Shown: positions 1 to 9,126, numbered from the stretch's first letter. The stretch: DNA of 64,000 nucleotides from CBDCUI01 sp965223115 (GCA_965223115.1 OZ244982.1:992001-1056000), one strand, 5' to 3'. The notes: generated by a model not told the origin, from the letters alone. Numbers and translations: made by a program.

Positions 1-2
1 CG

Positions 3-653
3 ACTTTAGCTGCCATGGTCGATGCTATCAATTCCACCCATAAAGGGCATATTTTGACGATTGAAGACCCAATTGAATTTATTCATGAACAAAAAAAATG
101 CTTAATTAGTCAACGAGAAGTTGGTGAACATACGAAAACATTTGCAAGTGCGTTACATTCAGCCTTACGAGAAGACCCTAATGTAATTCTAGTTGGTGAG
201 ATGCGTGATTTAGAAACGATGAGTTTAGCAGTAACTGCAGCAGAAACTGGGATTTTAGTTCTTGGCACACTGCATACTAATAGTGCTTCATCCACAGTAG
301 ATAGAATAATTAATGCTTTTCCAGTCAATAAACAAGATCATATTCGCACAATGTTATCTACTTCTTTGCGTGCAGTTGTGTCGCAGCAATTACTAAAAAA
401 AGCTGATAATCAAGGTAGAGTTGCTGCATTAGAAATTATGATTAATACGCCTGCCATGGGAAATATTATTCGCGAAGGCAAAACAGACCAAATTGATAAT
501 TCAATTCAAGGGGGTGGCGCATTTGGTATGCAAAGTATGGATACTGCAATCAAAAAATTACTTAATGACGAAGCAATAACTGCACAAGCTGCATTTGAAG
601 CAGCTAATGATAAGGGTCAATTTACTAAATACTTAAAAGAAGCCTCAGCATAG
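3..653 (+). CDS. PilT-family twitching motility ATPase, C-terminal part (5' end outside window)
   Basis: Hexameric secretion-type ATPase that powers retraction of type IV pili at the inner membrane. The reading frame is open from the first bases; the four residues before the first Met (TLAA) are the usual continuation of the Walker A motif GxxGSGKSTTLAA, so the gene starts upstream. Visible family motifs are ITIEDPIEF-like (LTIEDPIEF), the Asp/His boxes around REDPNVILVGEMRD (Walker B) and LGTLHTNSA, followed by the PilT-type C-terminal arm GRVAALEIM and NIIREGKTDQI, which contacts neighbouring subunits. It resembles PilT more than PilB or GspE because it lacks the zinc-finger cysteines. It could be a PilT paralogue rather than the main retraction ATPase; the missing N-terminus prevents a decision. 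The next gene begins within about 20 bp, suggesting an operon. Confidence 0.9.
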   Translation, partial: TLAAMVDAINSTHKGHILTIEDPIEFIHEQKKCLISQREVGEHTKTFASALHSALREDPNVILVGEMRDLETMSLAVTAAETGILVLGTLHTNSASSTVDRIINAFPVNKQDHIRTMLSTSLRAVVSQQLLKKADNQGRVAALEIMINTPAMGNIIREGKTDQIDNSIQGGGAFGMQSMDTAIKKLLNDEAITAQAAFEAANDKGQFTKYLKEASA

Positions 654-672
654 ATAAATGATTATGGTTTAT

Positions 673-1329
673 ATGTCTAAAAAAAAGTATTTACTCAATT
701 TAATTATACTTTTGACATTTATAAATTTTAATGACACTCATGCTGAAATGAATATTGAAGTCATGGCATTGTTTAAAAATAAGGCAATTCTTAATATAAA
801 TAATGAGCAGCAATTGTTTATAGTAGGAGAACCTGAGAAATTAGGTGTTAAGCTCATACAAGCTACTAGTAAATTTGCTGTATTAGAAATTAATGGAAAA
901 CGTTCTAAATATAACTTGGGGAATCGAGTTCAAGCTGATTATTCTAGTCGTGATAAAAAAGATATATTGGTATATCCCGATAATAACGGAATGTATAGGA
1001 CAATAGGATCTATAAATGGCTATACTGTAGACTTTCTAGTAGATACTGGTGCTAGTGCTATTGCATTAAACTCTAATACTGCCAAACGAATTGGCTTGCG
1101 GTATAAGCTTGAGGGAGATCCAATATATATAACAACCGCATCTGGCAAAGAGGCTGCATATTCAATTAATTTAGATCGTGTGAAAGTTGGCGAAATAATA
1201 CTAAGAAATGTGCATGCTGTTGTTATTGATGGCAATGAACCATCGACAACTCTATTGGGGATGTCTTATTTAGAGCGATTAAATATAGTCAACGAAGGTC
1301 AAGTGATGAAACTTGAACAAAAGTTCTGA
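673..1329 (+). CDS. Exported retropepsin-like aspartic protease (clan AA, TIGR02281 type)
   Basis: Small secreted or periplasmic protein with a single retroviral-type aspartic protease domain. An N-terminal hydrophobic stretch (residues about 5-22) followed by a polar NDTHAE segment looks like a signal peptide. The active-site motif VDTGAS lies near residue 124, preceded by the usual hydrophobic flap and followed by LGMSYLERL, the conserved closing motif of the bacterial family. Such proteins act as dimers because each chain supplies one Asp. Two earlier in-frame Met codons exist (positions 658 and 664), but MSKKKYLLNL at 673 gives a normal signal-peptide n-region. The substrate is unknown. 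It sits between a pilus ATPase gene and a cyclase gene on the same strand with short gaps, so it is probably co-transcribed. Confidence 0.8.
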   Translation: MSKKKYLLNLIILLTFINFNDTHAEMNIEVMALFKNKAILNINNEQQLFIVGEPEKLGVKLIQATSKFAVLEINGKRSKYNLGNRVQADYSSRDKKDILVYPDNNGMYRTIGSINGYTVDFLVDTGASAIALNSNTAKRIGLRYKLEGDPIYITTASGKEAAYSINLDRVKVGEIILRNVHAVVIDGNEPSTTLLGMSYLERLNIVNEGQVMKLEQKF

Positions 1330-1337
1330 GTTCTCAG

Positions 1338-2231
1338 ATGGGAAAAGAAACTAAAGACTGTACTATTATGTTCGTAGATATTGCGGGCAGTACTAAATTG
1401 TATCAAGAATATGGCGATACTCTGGCTCAAGATAGTATTGCTCGTTGTTTAATCAGACTATCAGAGGTAATCAAGCGACACAGTGGTACAGTAGTTAAAT
1501 TCATTGGTGATGAAATACTTTGTTACTTAACTGATACAGACATGGCATTTCAGGCAGTATTTAAATTACAAGAAATTGCAAAAGAAACAGTTGACCCCAA
1601 TGGAATGCAACTTGCCTTACGAATAGGTATGCATTACGGCTCTGCCATAATTGAAGATACAGATCTTTATGGTGACTCTGTAAATGTTGCCGCAGCTATG
1701 CGCGATATTGCAAAAGGTGGTCAAATAATTGCAACAGATGCGATGGTAAAGCATATACCACCTGAAATTAGTCACTTTACTAGACGCTATGATACTTCCC
1801 GTATAAAAGGACGCCAAGAACAGACTATTATTTATGAAATATTGTGGGAAGGAGAAGCTTCCACGCAAATCTTATCTGGCACCACATCTTTAGAAAAAAT
1901 GAAATCATCTAAACTTCAACTCGCTTATAAAGATACTGAAATAGCTTTATTAGCGAATATGCCAGCACTTACGTTAGGTCGAGACATTAGCTGCAGCATT
2001 ATTGTAGAAGGCACACTGGTATCGCGTCAACATGCTACGATTGAATACCGTCGAGGAAAATTTTTGCTTATGGATAAAAGCACGAATGGCACTTACATAT
2101 TGACTGATGATGGAAGAAGTATATATTTACGCAGAGAAGAGTTCCCTTTATGGGGAAATGGCTATATAAGCCTTGGTAAAACCATTATTGATAATGACGA
2201 ACCAGACTTAATTCAATTTACTTCACTATAA
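1338..2231 (+). CDS. Class III adenylate/guanylate cyclase with C-terminal FHA domain
   Basis: Predicted cytosolic nucleotide cyclase that makes cAMP or cGMP, joined to a phosphothreonine-binding FHA domain. The cyclase domain spans about residues 5-145: metal-binding Asp14 in FVDIAGST and Asp58 in FIGDE, with the transition-state Asn116 in DSVNVAAAM and Arg122 just after it. The FHA domain spans about 205-285 with the canonical residues Gly214-Arg215, Ser229-Arg230, His232 and Asn250-Gly251. No membrane segment is visible, so the enzyme is soluble. It follows a PilT-type ATPase and a protease gene with only an 8-bp gap, so a link between pilus activity and a cyclic nucleotide signal is possible (inference). 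Base specificity cannot be settled by eye. A second FHA protein, fused to an ExeA-like ATPase, lies at 58.2-59.5 kb. Confidence 0.88.
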   Translation: MGKETKDCTIMFVDIAGSTKLYQEYGDTLAQDSIARCLIRLSEVIKRHSGTVVKFIGDEILCYLTDTDMAFQAVFKLQEIAKETVDPNGMQLALRIGMHYGSAIIEDTDLYGDSVNVAAAMRDIAKGGQIIATDAMVKHIPPEISHFTRRYDTSRIKGRQEQTIIYEILWEGEASTQILSGTTSLEKMKSSKLQLAYKDTEIALLANMPALTLGRDISCSIIVEGTLVSRQHATIEYRRGKFLLMDKSTNGTYILTDDGRSIYLRREEFPLWGNGYISLGKTIIDNDEPDLIQFTSL

Positions 2232-2303
2232 TAATCACTAGTTTTCATTATAAAATAGAGGTGCTCGCCTCTAAATTCATACATATATCTATATAGTTTT
2301 AAG

Positions 2304-3716
2304 ATGACAGTACGTACACGTTTTGCACCCAGTCCTACTGGCTTTTTGCATATAGGTGGTGCACGCACAGCTTTATTTAACTGGTTATATGCAAAAAAAC
2401 ATGATGGTGAATACATTTTACGCATAGAAGATACAGATCGTGCTCGTTCTACTGCTGAATTTACTCAAGATATCCTAAACAGCCTCTCATGGTTAGGTCT
2501 GCAACCAGACATTGAGCCTATCTTTCAGTCTAAAAGGACAGATAAATACCAACAAGCAATACAGCAACTATTGAAACAAGGTGATGCATATTATTGCTAC
2601 TGCTCAAAAGATCGTTTGATAAATCTTCGCGAACAACAAATGCAGAATAAACTTAAACCAAGGTATGATGGCCACTGTAGAAATCTTAACAATCCACCAG
2701 CTAGTAATTACGAGCATAAACCGGTTATTCGCTTTAAAAACCCCCTTGATGGTAGCGTGATTATCGATGATGAAGTGCAAGGTCGAATCGAAGTTCAAAA
2801 TTCTGAATTAGACGACTTAGTTCTTGCACGTTCCGATGGATCAGCAACATACCACTTATGTGTTGTTGTTGATGACTCAGATTTAGATATTACCAATATA
2901 ATTAGAGGCGACGATCATCTAAATAATACTTTTAGGCAAGCAAATATTTTTAAAGCGCTTAATAAGCAAACACCAAAATATGCACATATACCGCTGATTC
3001 ATGGTAAAGACGGTAAGCGGCTCTCAAAACGTCATGGTGCAGTATCAGTTACACAGTATAAAGAAGAAGGCATATTGCCCGAATCTCTTTTGAACTATTT
3101 GGTTAGACTTGGTTGGTCACATGGTGATCAAGAATTATTTACTATAAAGCAAATGACAGAACTATTTAATATAAGATCTATCCAAAAATCTGCTGCAACA
3201 TTTGACTATGAAAAGTTACTATGGGTAAATCAACAGCATATGAAAAATATTGAAGGTTCATCATTACGCCAAACATTGCAAAAATATTTTAAATCTCAAG
3301 GTATTAATTTAGATAATGGACCAGATGTTGCAGCTATTTATGATTTACATAAAGATCGTTACAAAACATTAAAAGAAATCTGCGATGCTAGCGACTTTTT
3401 TTATAAAGATATCTATGGTTATGAAACAGCAGCAATTAAAAAGAACTTCACGGTAGATAGTTTGAATATTTTAGAAAAATTAAAACACAAATTTCAGATA
3501 CTGAATAATTGGTCAGCTAATGAAATCAATCAAGCCGTAAAATCAGTTGCAAATGATTTGAATTTAAAATTTGGGAATGTAGCGCCGCCTTTAAGACTAG
3601 CGGTCACAGGTCGAACGAAGTCACCATCTATTGATATAACACTTGAACTACTGGGGTTAAATAAATCATTGAACCGTATAGATAAAGCGATTGAATATAT
3701 CAGTACTTCAGTATAA
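2304..3716 (+). CDS. gltX: Glutamate--tRNA ligase
   Basis: Class I aminoacyl-tRNA synthetase that charges tRNA-Glu with glutamate in the cytoplasm. At 470 residues it has the full normal length. The HIGH-type motif is in FAPSPTGFLHIGGART near the N-terminus (residues 7-22) and the KMSKS-type motif is GKRLSKRHG near residue 240. The C-terminal anticodon-binding domain ends with VAPPLRLAVTGR, typical of bacterial GltX. The start ATG follows a 70-bp AT-rich gap after the cyclase gene. A tRNA-Ala gene follows 20 bp downstream. The sequence looks intact, with no sign of a non-discriminating variant that I can judge by eye. Confidence 0.97.
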   Translation: MTVRTRFAPSPTGFLHIGGARTALFNWLYAKKHDGEYILRIEDTDRARSTAEFTQDILNSLSWLGLQPDIEPIFQSKRTDKYQQAIQQLLKQGDAYYCYCSKDRLINLREQQMQNKLKPRYDGHCRNLNNPPASNYEHKPVIRFKNPLDGSVIIDDEVQGRIEVQNSELDDLVLARSDGSATYHLCVVVDDSDLDITNIIRGDDHLNNTFRQANIFKALNKQTPKYAHIPLIHGKDGKRLSKRHGAVSVTQYKEEGILPESLLNYLVRLGWSHGDQELFTIKQMTELFNIRSIQKSAATFDYEKLLWVNQQHMKNIEGSSLRQTLQKYFKSQGINLDNGPDVAAIYDLHKDRYKTLKEICDASDFFYKDIYGYETAAIKKNFTVDSLNILEKLKHKFQILNNWSANEINQAVKSVANDLNLKFGNVAPPLRLAVTGRTKSPSIDITLELLGLNKSLNRIDKAIEYISTSV

Positions 3717-3736
3717 ATTCTTAATCTGATCATCAC

Positions 3737-3812
<76 letters not shown>

Positions 3813-3858
3813 ATTACTGTATAATACATTTAAAACTGTTTATATATAGAACAATAAT

Positions 3859-4083
3859 ATGTCTGCTATACCGCCATATATCAATGATCGCCGAATGAAA
3901 CCAGAACGTCGCAGTAGCGATGTCACTACGCAATTTCCCATTATCACTACACAAGGGGTATGTATTAGGCGTGATCGTCGCTATACACCAGAACGTCGTG
4001 TTTCAAGTATTGAAGTTAAAGAATGGAATGTAAAAGATTCTATTTTTGATTTATTATTTCAAGAAGACAATACTCAAAAATAG
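3859..4083 (+). CDS. Small Arg-rich hypothetical protein (74 aa)
   Basis: I do not recognise a family. The protein is basic in its N-terminal two thirds and contains a duplicated pattern: DRRMKPERRSS near residue 10 and RDRRYTPERRVSS near residue 38, separated by a hydrophobic stretch (FPIITTQGVCI). The C-terminal 20 residues are acidic. There is no signal peptide or membrane segment. It starts with ATG 46 bp after tRNA-Ala and converges on the gspN end of the type II secretion operon. The repeated ERR/DRR pattern could bind nucleic acid or acidic partners, but this is only a guess. Confidence 0.55.
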   Translation: MSAIPPYINDRRMKPERRSSDVTTQFPIITTQGVCIRRDRRYTPERRVSSIEVKEWNVKDSIFDLLFQEDNTQK

Positions 4084-4098
4084 TATAAATCTATTACA

Positions 4099-4842
4099 TT
4101 ATATACTTAACTGTCCTGAACGAGTTAGCTTGACAGTACTTTCGCCAATCTTAGTCCCAAACAACTCCATTGCTTGTAACACTTGATCAGGTGTATTTGA
4201 ATTCTTAGATAAAGTTAAATCTGCAAGATAATTACCAAGCGGGTCAATAGTTATTGCACCTGCTAAATCTACTTCTCCGCTATTATTGCTGATCTTAATA
4301 AACATGCTATTAGATTGTTGTTCAAATACACTTGTGATATCACCTAAATGTAATGGGAAAATACCAAGTACGTTTGTATCGTAAGTACGAAATATTCCAT
4401 TCGCTTCTTTTGGCAAGCCATTATCAACTTCCAGAGATGTAAAATCTGCATCAAATTGGCCGCTAATAGTTAAACCATACTTTTCAAAGTAAGGCAGTAG
4501 TAAAGATAAGTCACCATTCAGCAATATATCTTCAGCACGTATTTTACTAGCACTAGAAAATATTGTTTCGAAATTACCTTTTAAATTGTTTGAGTTGATT
4601 GAAATGTCTGTTTTTAAATTACCAGTCAATAAGTTAAGTGGGTTAGATGACCATTTTGCGTTATGAATCCCTATCTTATCGACAACAATCGTTTCCAAGT
4701 TACCATTCCATACGGTTCCACTTAAGCCTGAAATTGAAATATCATTTGGTAAAAATTTATGTATCATACTTGCCGGTGTGAAATACACAAAAGCAAGGAC
4801 AAATATTACCAAACCAAAAATTATTTTAACTGCAAGCTTCAT
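4099..4842 (-). CDS. gspN: Type II secretion system protein N
   Basis: Last gene of the gspC-N operon. GspN is an accessory, inner-membrane-anchored periplasmic protein of the type II secretion system. The 247-residue length fits. Residues 5-23 form one membrane anchor; the rest is a periplasmic beta-rich domain with the family feature SGLSGTVWNG near residue 40 and the WSSNPLNLLTG segment about 25 residues later. It starts 18 bp after gspM. GspN is not essential in every T2SS, so its presence marks a complete operon of the Pseudomonas/Vibrio/Xanthomonas-like arrangement. Confidence 0.85.
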   Translation of the reverse strand: MKLAVKIIFGLVIFVLAFVYFTPASMIHKFLPNDISISGLSGTVWNGNLETIVVDKIGIHNAKWSSNPLNLLTGNLKTDISINSNNLKGNFETIFSSASKIRAEDILLNGDLSLLLPYFEKYGLTISGQFDADFTSLEVDNGLPKEANGIFRTYDTNVLGIFPLHLGDITSVFEQQSNSMFIKISNNSGEVDLAGAITIDPLGNYLADLTLSKNSNTPDQVLQAMELFGTKIGESTVKLTRSGQLSI

Positions 4843-4860
4843 ATTAGCTTTAGAAGAGAT

Positions 4861-5346
4861 CTATTTAATTAGCGTTACTTTTCCAGAGACTTTGCCTACT
4901 TGATCTGACTTGGATAACGTTGTGCCTGCAACTTGTATATGATTCCTGCGATTTAATTCACCAAGCAAGACAATAAGACGATCAAATATCATATCTTCTA
5001 GTGATATGTGAACTTTATTATCGCCATCTGGTGTAATTCTTGTAATAGATGGTCGGATACCCATTTGCTTGGCGCCGGTATCAACAATTGCAAGTAATGA
5101 TCTCTTGTCAGTTGCTTGGTTAAATAAATTAGGATTAATCCTTTTTAAGTGTTCAATTTCCTGTTTTTTCTGTTGCATCCAGAGAAGGATTTCGTGTTTA
5201 TTTTCAACACGAATTTTTTTGTTATTACGACTATCAACAATAGGGTTCCAAATCGCAAAATAAAGAATTGCAATGGCAACCACTATTGCACATATTATCG
5301 TAATTAAACGTTCTCTAGATTGAAGAGAGTCCCACCATTCTTTCAT
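4861..5346 (-). CDS. gspM: Type II secretion system protein M
   Basis: Bitopic inner-membrane protein of the T2SS assembly platform that partners GspL. At 161 residues it has the usual length: a short cytoplasmic N-terminus beginning KEWWDSLQSRERL (the common WxxxxxRER pattern), a membrane segment at about 17-34, and a periplasmic ferredoxin-like domain. Its start overlaps the gspL stop by 4 bp, so translation is probably coupled. Confidence 0.9.
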   Translation of the reverse strand: MKEWWDSLQSRERLITIICAIVVAIAILYFAIWNPIVDSRNNKKIRVENKHEILLWMQQKKQEIEHLKRINPNLFNQATDKRSLLAIVDTGAKQMGIRPSITRITPDGDNKVHISLEDMIFDRLIVLLGELNRRNHIQVAGTTLSKSDQVGKVSGKVTLIK

Positions 5347-6590
5347 TGCTTACCCCCTTTACTAATTTCAAGTTTTGCTTCGACTATAGAACCTTGAGTA
5401 TTAGCAGATTGAATATCTGCAAGATAATTTTTGCTCGTTAATGTCTGTTTAACACGATCAAGCAATTGTACATCAGGGGATTTAACGCTTACGTTTAGTT
5501 TTCCTTCGCGATAGCGCATAGATTCGATATTTATTTTTCCTGCCTTTTGCATGGATTCACTACTTATTGCAAGTAGCTCCATAAAACCTGCTTTAGCATT
5601 AGGTGATGCGTCAGCTACGATATTCTTTAAGCGTTGTTCCATTTGCAGACGAGGGTTAGACACATTTTGTATATTTGGAAATGTTTGCTTTAGGACGTGG
5701 CCCATCTGCGCGTCTAATTTTTTTTCTTCTCTGCTTAAACGCATGCTATCGATGACTACTGAGACTAATGACAGTCCAATCCATACAGCAAACAACATAG
5801 CTGCGTATTTCCATGGTGCAAATTGCCTGTGTTTTTTGTCTTTCTTTTGATAACTAGACTGCAAGAGGTTTATACATTCATCCTCGTCTAAACCATCGGC
5901 AAGTAATTGAGGTGGACAGTCGTCCAACTCATTTGTATTGATAGGAAAATTAAGTCTTTTAATATTATTTTTATCATCATCACAGCGATAAACATTTAGC
6001 TCAACAGGTGTTTCTTCAGCTTGACGTAGTGAAGCAGTTAATACCTGCTGTAAATTATGGAGATCTATTGTAAAACCGGTATATCTAGATGTTCGTACTA
6101 AAGCACGCTCTTCTTCAATTAAAATTGTCCAACTATCATTCCTAATTGGTAATCCAAAAACATCAGCCGTTAGCACGTCAGGATAAATATCAGCACTAGC
6201 TAATGTCTCTAAAATTGTATCTAAAGCGTTTTTTTCTATGACAGCTACTGGGTAATTATTGTCTCCATAACGTTGACCAATAGCAAAATGCAAATCACCT
6301 ACATCGTCTGCCACTTCATCTTCTAACGCAAACGGTATTGCCTTTTGAAGATGTTTGGCTTTGCGTGCACGTGTGTTTACATTGGTAAGTAACATCTGCT
6401 GTAATGGCAATAGAACAATTACATGCGCATTTTGAGTTATGGATGAAACTTGTTCTAATAATGCTTCAGCACCACGCGTAATTGGAATGCCTTCACCATC
6501 CAGCTTAATCCACTCAACAATATGTGATTCTTCTATATCTGGCGATTCCAGCAGATTGGATTTTACATATATAATTACGGTTTCTTCCAT
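5343..6590 (-). CDS. gspL: Type II secretion system protein L
   Basis: Inner-membrane component that recruits the GspE ATPase through its cytoplasmic actin-like domain and contacts GspM. The 415-residue protein has an N-terminal cytoplasmic domain (residues 1 to about 265), a single membrane span around 266-283 after the basic KKDKKHRQFAPWKYA segment, and a periplasmic ferredoxin-like C-terminus. Residues VIVLLPLQQMLLT and KAIPFALEDEVADDV are typical of the family. It lies 15 bp downstream of gspK and overlaps gspM by 4 bp. Confidence 0.92.
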   Translation of the reverse strand: MEETVIIYVKSNLLESPDIEESHIVEWIKLDGEGIPITRGAEALLEQVSSITQNAHVIVLLPLQQMLLTNVNTRARKAKHLQKAIPFALEDEVADDVGDLHFAIGQRYGDNNYPVAVIEKNALDTILETLASADIYPDVLTADVFGLPIRNDSWTILIEEERALVRTSRYTGFTIDLHNLQQVLTASLRQAEETPVELNVYRCDDDKNNIKRLNFPINTNELDDCPPQLLADGLDEDECINLLQSSYQKKDKKHRQFAPWKYAAMLFAVWIGLSLVSVVIDSMRLSREEKKLDAQMGHVLKQTFPNIQNVSNPRLQMEQRLKNIVADASPNAKAGFMELLAISSESMQKAGKINIESMRYREGKLNVSVKSPDVQLLDRVKQTLTSKNYLADIQSANTQGSIVEAKLEISKGGKQ

Positions 6591-6605
6591 CTAACAATGA
6601 CCTCG

Positions 6606-7568
6606 CTAAAAACTTTGACTGCGTTTTACTACACGTAAGTTATGAACAGATTCACGATGTATTGTGCTGATAAGTTTAACTTTAGTTTTGCTTATATTTG
6701 CTGTTGTAATCAATTCAAAATAATTAGTACTTGTACTAATTTGAAGATCACGATCTCGTATATTAACACCATAGTTATTATTTAATTCTAGTGTGAACTT
6801 ATTTGCTGATTTGTATGGTTCTTTTAAAATGCCTTCAAGTAATTGCTCAGCAACTACTTCATCTATATCTTCATGTAAACTTTGTAATACTTGTACAGAA
6901 GCTGTATTGATGTTTAGTAGGGAATTGTTACCAACAGGTAAAGCCGTTACGTGAGGAAGCAGTTTTTCATACATTTCTTGGTTAAAGCCATGTATTAAAC
7001 GTAACTCAGATACATCCTCCATATATCGATCTGCAGGAAAATAAGGATATTCCAGTGTTTGATACACATCTCGCTCAGCACCATTAGGTGCAGTAAATAC
7101 AATATCTGGATCAATCCAATCGATAATGGCATCGACAAGGCTTGGGTTCATTTCAAAAATAAATAAAAGCCTTTCCACTTGCTTTCTCATATCAGTGGAA
7201 ACCTCTCCAGACTGGTATAAGTTGTTTAAATTGAGCTTACCTTGTGCATCTACAATTTGGCCTTCAATAATTCCACCAGGAACTGGAAGTACTGTTTTTT
7301 GACCATTATTCCACCAAACTTCATCTTCGTAATAAGCGTCATAATTTGATTCATCTAAGTCTTCTGCCAGAATGGCCATAGTCCACTGTTCTGCTCCTTT
7401 GGCATAGGCCCATGCTTGATTACTATTAATTGTATTTTCAGTTCGACGGAAATCTAGCTGATAGTTTGCTGTAATTGTCGTGGCAGCCGTTACAGCGATA
7501 GCAAGTGCTAATATCGCTGTGATTACTGCTATACCAGCTTGTTTGGTATTTGTTTTGACTGCTTTCAT
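6606..7568 (-). CDS. gspK: Type II secretion system minor pseudopilin K
   Basis: Largest minor pseudopilin; with GspI and GspJ it forms the tip of the pseudopilus. The prepilin-like N-terminus is KQAGIAVITAILALAIAV; the residue five positions into the mature protein is not Glu, which is normal for GspK. The 320-residue length and a large domain inserted after the N-terminal helix fit. The motif IDWIDPD near residue 155 is the characteristic GspK segment, and LLNINTASVQVL follows in a helix-hairpin-helix-like region. It begins one base after the gspJ stop, indicating tight coupling. Confidence 0.93.
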   Translation of the reverse strand: MKAVKTNTKQAGIAVITAILALAIAVTAATTITANYQLDFRRTENTINSNQAWAYAKGAEQWTMAILAEDLDESNYDAYYEDEVWWNNGQKTVLPVPGGIIEGQIVDAQGKLNLNNLYQSGEVSTDMRKQVERLLFIFEMNPSLVDAIIDWIDPDIVFTAPNGAERDVYQTLEYPYFPADRYMEDVSELRLIHGFNQEMYEKLLPHVTALPVGNNSLLNINTASVQVLQSLHEDIDEVVAEQLLEGILKEPYKSANKFTLELNNNYGVNIRDRDLQISTSTNYFELITTANISKTKVKLISTIHRESVHNLRVVKRSQSF

Positions 7569-7569
7569 A

Positions 7570-8211
7570 TTAGGTTTGTTGATTTATCGATATTGGCGTC
7601 GGTGCAGTAAACAAGCGTTTAATTTCGCCCCACGGCTGTGCAACAATAGTGATTTCAACTGCTTTAGGAATACCAGCTGTTAGTGGGTTTATGGTATTAA
7701 GAGCAGGCCAAGTTGGATACCATTGATTAGCTTGGTCCAAATATCGTATGGAGATTGAATCAATTTTATCTAAAAGATTTGTAGAAAAAGAGTCTTCCGC
7801 AATGGCGCCATCGAGTGGTCCCCAGCTATATCTGGTTAATGAACCATCCGAAAGTTCGTAAGCAACACGTTGCAATTTGCTACGCTGTAAATCTAAACCT
7901 GGCGGGTTACGCAAACCTGAATGTGTAAAGCTGAACGCTTTTTCGTCATCACCTATAAAAGCACCTTGAGAATCACCATACTGATCCAGAATAGAGCGAT
8001 CTACGATTTGGTTAATATCTTTACTCAGATATTGAAATGTTAATTGCAAATCTTTTAAACGTTTTGATGAGTCTTGTATATGTTGTTGGTTGGTTAATAT
8101 GTAATTTAAACCTCCATATGCCAAAACTCCAACCACAGCAAAGATAGCTGTAGCGACCACCATTTCAATAAGCGTGAATCCGTGACTTTTTTTATGTTTT
8201 ATGTGACTCAT
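7570..8211 (-). CDS. gspJ: Type II secretion system minor pseudopilin J
   Basis: Minor pseudopilin with type III signal sequence SHGFTLIEMVVATAIFAVVG, cleaved before the Phe and carrying Glu5. The 213-residue length fits GspJ. The C-terminal globular part contains the RVAYELSDGSLTRYSW segment characteristic of the family. It acts with GspI and GspK at the pseudopilus tip. It is set 8 bp after gspI on the minus strand. Confidence 0.93.
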   Translation of the reverse strand: MSHIKHKKSHGFTLIEMVVATAIFAVVGVLAYGGLNYILTNQQHIQDSSKRLKDLQLTFQYLSKDINQIVDRSILDQYGDSQGAFIGDDEKAFSFTHSGLRNPPGLDLQRSKLQRVAYELSDGSLTRYSWGPLDGAIAEDSFSTNLLDKIDSISIRYLDQANQWYPTWPALNTINPLTAGIPKAVEITIVAQPWGEIKRLFTAPTPISINQQT

Positions 8212-8219
8212 GATAGGTT

Positions 8220-8603
8220 TTATGTTGGGTCATGGATTAAGCTAATCAATGTTGCATAGTTCTGTGCACTTCGATCTTTATCCAAACGCACAGTAATTTC
8301 TACTCGGTTAATACCTGGAATTTCAGTCTTATCCACTTTTATGGACCAATACCATTTAATTCCAGCTAAAGTTTCATCACCATCCCGAATGCCAAATTTA
8401 GGCTTTATGTCACTTAGTTCAATTTCGGCTAATTGATTTTGAGCAACCCAACTGGCAAATGTTTTATCGCGCAAATAAGCAGAGTTAAAAGTAGTTGTCG
8501 CAGTAGCTTTGATCACAGCAGCCATACCAATTGCAATAATCACAAGTGCGACAAGTACTTCTAATAAAGTGAACCCTGTTTTCTTATATCGTGAGTACTG
8601 CAT
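8220..8603 (-). CDS. gspI: Type II secretion system minor pseudopilin I
   Basis: Short minor pseudopilin (127 residues) with prepilin motif KKTGFTLLEVLVALVIIAIG and Glu5. GspI nucleates the tip complex with GspJ and GspK. The FASWVAQNQLAEIEL segment after the hydrophobic helix is a strong GspI signature. It sits between gspH and gspJ with gaps of 8 bp. Confidence 0.94.
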   Translation of the reverse strand: MQYSRYKKTGFTLLEVLVALVIIAIGMAAVIKATATTTFNSAYLRDKTFASWVAQNQLAEIELSDIKPKFGIRDGDETLAGIKWYWSIKVDKTEIPGINRVEITVRLDKDRSAQNYATLISLIHDPT

Positions 8604-8611
8604 GATAATAT

Positions 8612-9124
8612 TTAATTAATTGCTTCATATTTAAATTCACCATTCTCTGCAACAGTTAACATATTTGCGTGATCGATTTTATCTGTAATCTTTACTTGGA
8701 ATGGTGTCACTGAGCCATCAGATAAAATATAGACTTGGGGGATAATTTTTTTTTCATTATTTGTGTACTTGACTTTTATACCTTCAAAAAATAATTCGTA
8801 CTGCAGACCATCAGGTAAAGTATATTGTTCTAGAAGTTTATCGCCCTGAACAACTTCCCAAACAGGTTCATCTGTGTTTTGTGTCTCATTTAATCTATAG
8901 AATGAAAATGTATTATTCGTGAATAAAACTCCAAGTTCTTCTGAGTTGAAGATCGCTTGTTCTTTGGCAAAATTTATAATTGCAGCTAATTGTTGAGATT
9001 TTTGTTCCAATCTTTCGGCTTGATTGTCGCCAAGCGTTATCGTTGCTGCTGCTACTACAACTGCGATAATGAATACCACCACAAGTATTTCAATTAATGT
9101 AAACCCGCGGTTGGTTTCTTTCAT
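8612..9124 (-). CDS. gspH: Type II secretion system minor pseudopilin H
   Basis: Minor pseudopilin with prepilin motif NRGFTLIEILVVVFIIAVV at residues 5-23. The 170-residue size and the position between gspG and gspI support GspH. The C-terminal domain holds the VYILSDGSVTPFQV segment typical of the GspH/FimT fold. It starts 2 bp after the gspG stop. Confidence 0.92.
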   Translation of the reverse strand: MKETNRGFTLIEILVVVFIIAVVVAAATITLGDNQAERLEQKSQQLAAIINFAKEQAIFNSEELGVLFTNNTFSFYRLNETQNTDEPVWEVVQGDKLLEQYTLPDGLQYELFFEGIKVKYTNNEKKIIPQVYILSDGSVTPFQVKITDKIDHANMLTVAENGEFKYEAIN

Positions 9125-9126
9125 AG

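Noticed and set aside
2213..2425. Minus-strand frame over the gltX start
   Set aside because: Shadow of gltX with no support.
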